DNA from: Hyphomicrobiales bacterium | Lineage (GTDB): Bacteria > Pseudomonadota > Alphaproteobacteria > Rhizobiales > Devosiaceae | Direction: 5' to 3' | Assembly: GCA_900470445.1 (NCBI GenBank) | Contig: UCAU01000024.1 | Coordinates: forward strand, 1 to 44,917 | DNA length: 44,917 nucleotides | In this document: in pieces, positions 39,628 to 44,917 of the stretch | Layout: each line of letters starts with the position of its first letter | Position numbering within the stretch: the first letter of the stretch is position 1 | Made by a program: the position numbers and the translations under genes | The notes under the pieces: generated by a model | The model's database searches: none | What the model was told of the DNA's origin: nothing | What the model saw: the letters and a program-made list of their open reading frames with translations, nothing else

Positions 39628-40092
39628 ATGGCCAGCACCGAACAGATCGAAATCCGCGCCCGCAAAATCCATGCGATCCGCAAGGAAAACTATGCCCGCA
39701 ACTACCCGTGGGCTGGTGATCTGACCTTTGACGGTGGAGAGCGCGATTTCTGCATGGAGACTGCAAGGCTCGAACTGATCGAGGAAGACCGTGCCTCTGC
39801 CGTCGCAAGTGATCGCTCTGCACAGCTCGCGGCGATGACCAATGAACAGCTCGACGCCAATATTGCCAGCTGCGATTTCGAGGCGCAGGGCCGCTATCCA
39901 CGCGAGGTTCTGGACGCCGTTCGAGCAGAGCGCCGCCTGTATGTGGCCGAGCAGTTCCGCCGCTCTGTGGCCGCTGGGGCCGTTCCGCTCGACCTCGTGA
40001 CCGGCATGCTCACCAATTTCGTATCCCGCTCTACCGCGCTCGACAGCGTTCGTGAGGGTTCGGTTCACCAGATGGGAGTTGCCGCCGAATGA
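39628..40092 (+). CDS. First gene of the rightward early operon, unknown
   Basis: 154 residues from ATG 39628, with GGAG nine bases upstream. It is hydrophilic and helical: ASTEQIEIRARKIHAIRKEN, then AQLAAMTNEQLDANIASCDF and VLDAVRAERRLYVAEQFRRS. The family is not recognised. Being first after the repressed promoter it is made immediately on induction or infection, when host-takeover and anti-defence proteins are common, but nothing specific supports that here. Confidence 0.68.
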   Translation: MASTEQIEIRARKIHAIRKENYARNYPWAGDLTFDGGERDFCMETARLELIEEDRASAVASDRSAQLAAMTNEQLDANIASCDFEAQGRYPREVLDAVRAERRLYVAEQFRRSVAAGAVPLDLVTGMLTNFVSRSTALDSVREGSVHQMGVAAE

Positions 40093-40481
40093 GCAAGTTC
40101 AAGATAGGCGACCGGGTGCGGGACGTGAGCCCGCATGCCTCTGGGCTAGGGACTAGCGCCGGCACCATTGTGGACAAGGACGAGGGCGACAACTGGTTGA
40201 TCCATTGGGATGCCACGCCGTTCTATCGCATCAACTGGCACGACCACCAGATCGCCCATCTGAAAGGCGATATCTGCGAACTGAAATTCATCAATTCCGA
40301 CGCTACCCCCCAAGAGCAGGTCTTGCGAGTTGATACTGCTTCCATCGCGGTCTGCATGGCTTGGTACGGCGCCTACTATTCTGGCGACCGCTACACGGTT
40401 TCGGTTGATGGCGTGAAGGTCGAGAAAGACCAGAACGGCGAACTGTTCGAGCCTCTCCCCAGCAAGGGAGACGGGGAATGA
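40089..40481 (+). CDS. Small beta-barrel-like early protein
   Basis: 130 residues: KFKIGDRVRDVSPHASGLGT, then AGTIVDKDEGDNWLIHWD, a KOW/SH3-like beta-barrel pattern with Gly and Asp turns. The second half has CMAWYGAYYSGDRYTVSVDG. ATGA overlaps at both ends support it. Function unknown. Confidence 0.62.
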   Translation: MSKFKIGDRVRDVSPHASGLGTSAGTIVDKDEGDNWLIHWDATPFYRINWHDHQIAHLKGDICELKFINSDATPQEQVLRVDTASIAVCMAWYGAYYSGDRYTVSVDGVKVEKDQNGELFEPLPSKGDGE

Positions 40482-40864
40482 GCGGGAACCATACGCCTAC
40501 GCCTTGGAAGGTGGTCCAGAAGCCTAATTTCGAGAACGGCTATATCTACACATCCATCCAGCCAGTAACGCCAGACCCCGAAACCATGCGCCATATGCTC
40601 ATGGTAAGTGGCGAATACTACGTCTGCGACATGATCCACACACCCATCGAGTGGAAGGCTGCAAAGCACAAGCAAAACGCGGAGTTCATCGTTACCGCCG
40701 TCAATTCCCACGCCTCCTTGCTAGCAGAAGTAGAGAAGCTCAGGGCTGCGTTGGAGTTTTACGCCGACCCAAAAACCTACGAGCCTCATCCTCACGGCCC
40801 TGCCTTTGATCGACGCGACGTGAGCTATGTGGCCCGCGCCGCTCTATCAGGGAGCAAGGAATAA
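40478..40864 (+). CDS. Small conserved phage early protein
   Basis: 128 residues beginning SGNHTPTPWKVVQKPNFENG and containing NAEFIVTAVNSHASLLAEVE, then KLRAALEFYADPKTYEPHPH. This combination is frequent in phage early regions; its function is not known. ATGA coupling to the previous gene. Confidence 0.7.
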   Translation: MSGNHTPTPWKVVQKPNFENGYIYTSIQPVTPDPETMRHMLMVSGEYYVCDMIHTPIEWKAAKHKQNAEFIVTAVNSHASLLAEVEKLRAALEFYADPKTYEPHPHGPAFDRRDVSYVARAALSGSKE

Positions 40865-41178
40865 TGGGCCACCCTGCAACAGGACCGATTACGCCGGAAC
40901 AAATGCGGGCCTTGGCCGATGCGCCTTATGGCAAGGCTGGGGAGGTATTGCGCAAGCACGACCCCTCATGGGGGCTCTCTGGGCCAGATACGCCGCTCCG
41001 GAAATATGACGTGACGCTGACTGCGATGCTGCCAGCTTACGCGGTCGTAGAGGTTGAGGCCACGAACCCCGAACAGGCGAAAAAAATGGCCATGGCCGAA
41101 CGCTTTTCCAATCTTGATTGGGACGTGGACGGCAACCCGGAAGATGTCGAGGTCCAAGAAGTGGACACGCGCAAATGA
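40864..41178 (+). CDS. Small hypothetical early protein
   Basis: 104 residues. A short helical start (GPITPEQMRALADAPYGKAG) is followed by a compact alpha/beta block (YDVTLTAMLPAYAVVEVEAT, then NPEQAKKMAMAERF) and an acidic tail. It begins at the last base of the preceding stop (TAATG). The family is not recognised. Confidence 0.65.
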   Translation: MGHPATGPITPEQMRALADAPYGKAGEVLRKHDPSWGLSGPDTPLRKYDVTLTAMLPAYAVVEVEATNPEQAKKMAMAERFSNLDWDVDGNPEDVEVQEVDTRK

Positions 41179-41537
41179 CCCTCTCCACTTACCCCATCAG
41201 CAACGGCCTCCCTGCTTTCAACTTAGGTCCCTCATTCTTGGAATACGCAATTCAGAGAGAAATGAAGATGGCAGACAGCGCCGGTATAGAAGTTGAAGAC
41301 GACTTTTACGATGAAACCGAGATGTTCTCTTGCCCTCATTGCGGCGGCTTCGGCCACGTCGATTGTCACTGTGGTGGCGATCTGTGCGTCTGCGAGAATT
41401 ACGGCGAAGCCACCTGTCACGTTTGTGGCGGCGATGGCGAAGTCAGCGAAGCGCGATACGACCGCTACGAAGAAAATCAGCGCCGCAACTATGCCGCCAT
41501 GTCCGCAATCCTCGCAAAAGCCGAAGGCGGTGCGTGA
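41175..41537 (+). CDS. DnaJ-like zinc-finger protein
   Basis: 120 residues from ATG 41175 (ATGA overlap). The centre holds a cysteine-rich cluster, CPHCGGFGHVDCHCGG, then CVCENYGEATCHVCGGDGEV, with the CxxCxGxG repeats of the DnaJ zinc-finger domain. No J-domain is present. It may bind zinc and act as a small adaptor. The role in the phage is unknown. Confidence 0.7.
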   Translation: MTLSTYPISNGLPAFNLGPSFLEYAIQREMKMADSAGIEVEDDFYDETEMFSCPHCGGFGHVDCHCGGDLCVCENYGEATCHVCGGDGEVSEARYDRYEENQRRNYAAMSAILAKAEGGA

Positions 41538-41638
41538 TGCCCATCCGCACCCAGTTGCTTGAAGCCGCCCAAATCCTCGCCCTCTTTGTAGTGGCGTTCC
41601 CCGTTCTTTTTGAACTTGCGCACTGGCTGCGCGGATAG
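41537..41638 (+). CDS. 33-residue membrane mini-protein
   Basis: PIRTQLLEAAQILALFVVAF, then PVLFELAHWLRG: one transmembrane helix. ATG overlaps the previous stop (TGATG). A good AGGAG for the next gene lies within its last codons. Function unknown. Confidence 0.55.
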   Translation: MPIRTQLLEAAQILALFVVAFPVLFELAHWLRG

Positions 41639-41646
41639 GAGCCGAC

Positions 41647-42552
41647 ATGTCTTTGAAAATCACTCGTGCCGCTGACCCCATTAAAGTCGAACGCTTGAAC
41701 ATGGTCATCTATGGCCCCCCAGGTATCGCAAAAACCTCGCTCGCTTTCACCGCCGCCGATCCGCTGTTGCTGGACTTCGATAACGGAAGCCATCGCGCGG
41801 CCAACCGTAAGGATGTGGTGCGGGTTAATGAATGGGGCGATGTTGCCGGAATGACTGGCGATGACCTGGCTCCCTTCAAGACAGTCATCGTAGACACTGC
41901 TGGCCGCGCCCTCGATACGCTTACCGCCGACATTATCCGGATCAACCCGAAGCATGGGCGCGGCGGGGCCTTGACGCTTCAGGGCTATGGCGAACTCAAG
42001 TCGCGGTTCGGCTCCTTCCTCAAGATGCTGAACAGCTTCGGCAAGGACGTGGTGCTGATCGCTCACATGGACGAACAGCGCAACGGCGATGACGTTGTGG
42101 AGCGCCTTGACGTGCAGGGAGGCTCTAAGGGCGAGATTTACAAGAGCGCCGACGCCATGGGCCGGCTGGTCATCGTCAATGGCCAGCGCTGGTTGCGCTT
42201 CTCCCCCACTGATGCCGCATTTGGCAAGAACCCAGGACAACTGGAGCCCCTCGAAGTTCCGCATTTCGAGAGCCCAGAATTCGCCACGTTCCTGGCCGGC
42301 GTGATCCAGACTACCAAGGATCGTCTCAATGCTCTTTCTGATGAGCAGAAAGAGGCGATGGCTGAGCAAGAGTGGTTCCGGGGCGTTCTGCCTAAGGTGT
42401 CTACCCCCGAGGAACTGAACGGGCTGCTCGGTCGCGCCAAGGACGCCGGGCAGGCATGTAAGATCATGGTTCGCGACCGCGCCAACCAAATGGGCCTGAC
42501 ATTCGACAAGACCGCCATGGTTTATGTCGTCGCCGCAAAAGAGGCGGCATAG
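41647..42552 (+). CDS. Sak4-like RecA-fold recombination ATPase
   Basis: 301 residues. Walker A is GPPGIAKTS near residues 23-31, followed by LLLDFDNGSHRAANRKD and the Walker B region FKTVIVDTAGRALD. VVLIAHMDEQRNGDD matches the sensor block of the Sak4 group of phage single-strand annealing ATPases. It is followed by a RecB-like nuclease and NinB, the expected recombination setting. The ATG has AGGAG nine bases upstream. Confidence 0.82.
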   Translation: MSLKITRAADPIKVERLNMVIYGPPGIAKTSLAFTAADPLLLDFDNGSHRAANRKDVVRVNEWGDVAGMTGDDLAPFKTVIVDTAGRALDTLTADIIRINPKHGRGGALTLQGYGELKSRFGSFLKMLNSFGKDVVLIAHMDEQRNGDDVVERLDVQGGSKGEIYKSADAMGRLVIVNGQRWLRFSPTDAAFGKNPGQLEPLEVPHFESPEFATFLAGVIQTTKDRLNALSDEQKEAMAEQEWFRGVLPKVSTPEELNGLLGRAKDAGQACKIMVRDRANQMGLTFDKTAMVYVVAAKEAA

Positions 42553-42556
42553 TCCC

Positions 42557-43168
42557 ATGTTGGCCCGCGTTTCAAACATCGAAGCATATCGCCAGTGGCA
42601 GAATTGGAAGCCATTGTTCGACGGCGACGAAGAACCGTCCTTGGACGATCTTGTCCGCCGTATCACGGTCGATGAGCCAAGTGAGGCGATGATGGCCGGA
42701 ACGGCTTTTCACGCGGCAATGGAACTGGCCGCGAACGGGGAGCATGAAGCGTTCGCCGCAGACGGCTATATGTTTCACCTCCCAGATGCCGAAATCGCCC
42801 TGCCCTCAATCCGAGAGCTTCGCGGCTTCAAAGACTATGGCGGCCTGGAAGTCACCGGAAAGGTCGACTGCCTCGATGGCAACGTGGTGATTGACCACAA
42901 GACCACGGGGCGGGTTGATCTGGAACGATACCTGTCCGGATGCCAGTGGCGGTTCTACCTCGACATCTTCGAGGCTGACGTTTTCCGCTGGTACGTCTGG
43001 GAATTGAAGGAGGACGGGGAAAAGACCTACCGCGTCTCTCCGCCTCAAATCCTTGAAGCCCGCCGCTATCCCGAACTTGGCGCTGATTGCTCGCGCCTCG
43101 CTGACGAGTTCCACGACTTTGCACTTCGCGTTGGTCTGCCGGATTCCCGGCTGGAAGACGCCGCCTAA
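42557..43168 (+). CDS. PD-(D/E)XK nuclease (RecB/Cas4-like)
   Basis: 203 residues from ATG 42557. The RecB-type motifs are in order: GTAFHAAMEL with His52, EVTGKVDCLDG with Glu98 and Asp104, VIDHKTTG with Asp113 and Lys115, and SGCQWRFYLD with the Gln motif. It should be an exonuclease that makes single strands for the Sak4-like partner. An in-frame ATG at 42524 is possible but overlaps the previous gene. Confidence 0.82.
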   Translation: MLARVSNIEAYRQWQNWKPLFDGDEEPSLDDLVRRITVDEPSEAMMAGTAFHAAMELAANGEHEAFAADGYMFHLPDAEIALPSIRELRGFKDYGGLEVTGKVDCLDGNVVIDHKTTGRVDLERYLSGCQWRFYLDIFEADVFRWYVWELKEDGEKTYRVSPPQILEARRYPELGADCSRLADEFHDFALRVGLPDSRLEDAA

Positions 43169-43208
43169 TTCCACCCCAAGGGACGGCGGGCCTGCGCTGA
43201 AAGGTGCA

Positions 43209-43229
43209 GGTGGTTAAGAGCCAACCGCC
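43209..43229 (+). repeat. Hairpin in front of the 43241 gene
   Basis: GGTGGTT pairs with AACCGCC (one G-U) over a 7-base loop, followed by GATTATTT. It may be a weak terminator or attenuator after the nuclease gene, or may fold near the GTG start 12 bases on. Confidence 0.4.
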
Positions 43230-43240
43230 GATTATTTACA

Positions 43241-43444
43241 GTGACGGACACGGCAAAATACGTCGAACAGGCACTAGCCGAACTGGATCTGGTCACGTCC
43301 GAAGCCTCGCTGATGGGCTGGAGCGATACGTGGTGCAATAGCATCGAGTATGCCCAGCAGCTATCAGCGGCCCAGGTGCGCAGACTGGAAGAGGGCTTTG
43401 ACCGTAAGCTGGTGCAGTTCATGCCGGCGGGGCTCGCAGGCTGA
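43241..43444 (+). CDS. Small hypothetical protein before ninB
   Basis: 67 residues from GTG 43241: TDTAKYVEQALAELDLVTSE, then WCNSIEYAQQLSAAQVRRLE. Helical and acidic. No Shine-Dalgarno is visible. Its TGA overlaps the ninB ATG (TGATG), which supports translation. Function unknown. Confidence 0.58.
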   Translation: MTDTAKYVEQALAELDLVTSEASLMGWSDTWCNSIEYAQQLSAAQVRRLEEGFDRKLVQFMPAGLAG

Positions 43445-43860
43445 TGGCCAAGTATTTCACCATCCGAGACCCTGAAATCCTGCGCAACTGTTTCGACGCG
43501 ATCCGGGCCGCTGGGCCGAACGCTCGTATCACCATCGCGAAGCCTAACCGCAGCGCTGACCAGAATTCCAAGATGTGGGCAATGCTGGCCGATGTGGCAC
43601 GGGCCAAGCCCGAGGGCCGCCAGTGGACGCCTGAGACGTGGAAGGCCGCGTTTATGCACTACCTGGGCCATCAGGTTGCCTTTTGCGAGGGGCTAGACGG
43701 TTCCGGACCATTCCCGCTTGGCTTCCGCTCATCGCATCTGACGGTTGGGCAAATGGCCGACCTGATCACCTGCATCTACCAGTATGGGGATGAACACGGC
43801 GTCGAATGGTCAGAGACGATCAAGGGCGGGTTCCTCGATTTGCAGGAGCGCGCAGCATGA
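43444..43860 (+). CDS. ninB: NinB-like recombination protein
   Basis: 138 residues with the NinB/YbcN pattern: ITIAKPNRSADQNSKMWAML, then WTPETWKAAFMHYLGHQVAF and STHL-type block SSHLTVGQMADLITCIYQY. In lambda, NinB (Orf) binds single-stranded DNA and helps annealing and RecFOR-like loading. Its place after Sak4-like and nuclease genes fits. Both ends overlap neighbours. Confidence 0.87.
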   Translation: MAKYFTIRDPEILRNCFDAIRAAGPNARITIAKPNRSADQNSKMWAMLADVARAKPEGRQWTPETWKAAFMHYLGHQVAFCEGLDGSGPFPLGFRSSHLTVGQMADLITCIYQYGDEHGVEWSETIKGGFLDLQERAA

Positions 43861-44213
43861 CCCGCGTCCTTGTCTGCGGCGGCCGAGACTATTCCGATAA
43901 AGACCGCGTCTTTGACGTGCTGGACACCTATCACGACACGGCTGGAGTTAGCCTCATTATCGAAGGTGGCGCAAAGGGTGCTGACACCTATGCGGCATGG
44001 TGGGCTGATAAACGCCAAGTCCCGCGTGAGCGCTACGAGGCGGACTGGGAGAACCAGGGAAGCTTCGCCGGCCCCGCTCGCAACAAGCGCATGTTGGAAG
44101 AAGGCAGACCCGATCTGGTCATTGCCTTCCCCGGCGGGCGCGGCACAGCCGATATGGTTCGGAAAGCCCGCCGCGCTGGCGTTGAGGTTGTGGAGATTTC
44201 CCATGCCTCGTAG
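43857..44213 (+). CDS. YspA/YpsA-related SLOG-family protein (DUF2493)
   Basis: 118 residues from ATG 43857 (ATGA overlap with ninB). TRVLVCGGRDYSDKDRVFDV, then IIEGGAKGADTYAAWWADKR and LVIAFPGGRGTADMVRKARR show the SLOG Rossmann-like fold that binds nucleotide-type ligands. Phage members are widespread and uncharacterised; some SLOG proteins sense signalling nucleotides. Confidence 0.85.
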   Translation: MTRVLVCGGRDYSDKDRVFDVLDTYHDTAGVSLIIEGGAKGADTYAAWWADKRQVPRERYEADWENQGSFAGPARNKRMLEEGRPDLVIAFPGGRGTADMVRKARRAGVEVVEISHAS

Positions 44214-44598
44214 CGAGTTCGGAAGGCCCGTCAAGCGAGAAGCCCTGAAACGAGCTGGCGGGCGCTGTGAGGCGATTGGCGAAGTATACGGCTTGGCTCC
44301 CGGCGAGCGCTGCAATGCGCTGCTCTCCCATGGCGTAGAGTTCGATCATTATCCTCTGCCGGCCACCGACAAGGGCAGCGACACGCTCGATAACTGCGTT
44401 GCCGCTTGCAAGGTTTGTCACAGCCACAAGACCCGGACCTATGACGTCCCCATGCAGGCGAAGAACAAGCGCATGTCGGATCGCCACCTAGGCATTCGCC
44501 CTCCCTCTCGGATCCGCTCTGCTGGGTTTGGGAAGGCAGCGCCACAACGATCAGCTACCCGTGAAATTATCCGCAAGTCGGAAAGGATCGACCCATGA
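44203..44598 (+). CDS. HNH endonuclease (Rap/NinG-like position)
   Basis: 131 residues from ATG 44203, overlapping the SLOG gene by 11 bases. KRAGGRCEAIGEVYGLAPGE, then RCNALLSHGVEFDHYPLPAT and CVAACKVCHSHKTRTYD form a zinc-supported HNH domain; the Asp-His of FDH and the final CHSHK carry the metal site. Placed after ninB, it could act in recombination or packaging, but its cleavage site is unknown. Confidence 0.85.
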   Translation: MPRSEFGRPVKREALKRAGGRCEAIGEVYGLAPGERCNALLSHGVEFDHYPLPATDKGSDTLDNCVAACKVCHSHKTRTYDVPMQAKNKRMSDRHLGIRPPSRIRSAGFGKAAPQRSATREIIRKSERIDP

Positions 44599-44852
44599 CC
44601 GCGCATCCAATGAACTGGAAATCCTACACACTTGGCATGTTCACAGTTTACGCACTCGTCGCGCTGATGAGCGGCATCGCTATGTCGCGCGCTATCCCGG
44701 CATTGAATGCGCTCGGCGGCCTCTATGTTGGCGTGACATGGCCCGGCGCGATGTTCTGCGCAGCAGCGCAGATCCGCGGTTGCACCGTCCTGCCGCCGTC
44801 TGGGTCGCCATTGGCAAATGCTCTCTTCACCTTTTCGGAGCCAACCCCATGA
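44595..44852 (+). CDS. Small membrane protein
   Basis: 85 residues with two hydrophobic segments (YTLGMFTVYALVALMSGIAM, then GLYVGVTWPGAMFCAAA). ATGA overlaps at both ends support it. The family is not recognised. Confidence 0.6.
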   Translation: MTAHPMNWKSYTLGMFTVYALVALMSGIAMSRAIPALNALGGLYVGVTWPGAMFCAAAQIRGCTVLPPSGSPLANALFTFSEPTP

Positions 44853-44917
44853 CCACCCCAGCAAGCCGCGTGACGGCGGAGAAGATTTGGAAGCCTAACG
44901 GTTCGACGCTGATCCTT
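44849..44917 (+). CDS. Start of a further early gene, cut by the window edge
   Basis: Only 23 codons are seen (MTTPASRVTAEKIWKPNGST). The ATG overlaps the previous stop (ATGA), so the rightward operon continues. Nothing more can be said of its product. Confidence 0.5.
   Translation, partial: MTTPASRVTAEKIWKPNGSTLIL

Noticed and set aside
41443..42666. 407-codon minus-strand frame
   Set aside because: Antisense to the Sak4-like ATPase gene and inconsistent with the coupled plus-strand operon.
43209..43229. Definite terminator after the nuclease gene
   Set aside because: The stem is short with a G-U pair and the following T-run is broken (GATTATTT), so it is listed only as a hairpin.

Overview
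The window is GC-rich, with compact operons and abundant ATGA/TGATG start-stop overlaps. The murA neighbourhood, a DUF2312 gene and the style of the phage genes point to an alphaproteobacterium, probably Hyphomicrobiales (a Devosia-like genus is possible, but I cannot prove it). No rRNA gene or CRISPR array is visible. The only tRNA is a tRNA-Thr(GGT).

Positions 1-6070 are host chromosome. A four-gene operon encodes a TetR regulator, an HlyD-type periplasmic adaptor, an ABC ATPase and an ABC-2 permease, like a reduced E. coli ybhGFSR exporter. It sits behind a perfect 24-bp palindromic operator that covers its promoter. Facing it are a VOC/glyoxalase-like gene broken by one frameshift, murA, and a tiny basic protein gene. 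The tRNA-Thr gene and its terminator close the host part.

From about 6070 to the right edge the sequence is one temperate phage genome with P22-like (podovirus) head and ejection genes. It is probably integrated at the 3' end of tRNA-Thr, and it runs off the right edge before an integrase is seen. Next to the tRNA lie two plus-strand genes, a DUF5131 (Gp37/Gp68) three-Cys protein and a RelA/SpoT-like HD hydrolase. Then comes a long minus-strand late block, read from right to left. Its order is terminase small and large subunits, portal, small virion proteins, scaffold, major capsid, decoration protein, P22 gp4-like and gp10-like connector proteins, GNAT acetyltransferase, S74-domain protein, two ejection-type proteins, transglycosylase, tail fibre, SGNH hydrolase, then holin-like protein, SAR endolysin and spanins. 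Strong intrinsic terminators split this block near 21.0 kb, 13.5 kb and 8.6 kb.

Positions 31.2-38.4 kb form the minus-strand early operon: Cro-like regulator, several small genes, HNH-AP2 nuclease, DUF2312, membrane mini-proteins, a HTH protein, a protein containing only the DnaA DNA-binding domain, DnaB helicase, a DUF1376 replication protein, a 21-codon micro-ORF, and a possible late regulator just before a terminator. An 850-bp stretch with no convincing gene separates it from the terminase genes.

Positions 38.4-39.6 kb are the immunity region. A LexA/CI-type S24 repressor gene is flanked by two diverged copies of one 51-52 bp operator-promoter module built on TGGGCA/TGCCCA half sites, a lambda OL/OR-like layout. 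The left copy drives the Cro-like gene, apparently as a leaderless mRNA. The right copy drives a plus-strand operon (39.6-44.9 kb) of small early proteins and a recombination set: Sak4-like ATPase, PD-(D/E)XK nuclease, NinB, a SLOG-fold protein and an HNH nuclease.

The clearest unexpected signals are the duplicated immunity operators, the DUF5131/HD pair beside the attachment site, a strongly structured stretch at 36.3-36.5 kb inside an odd doubly overlapped ORF, and the unexplained gap at 30.4-31.2 kb.
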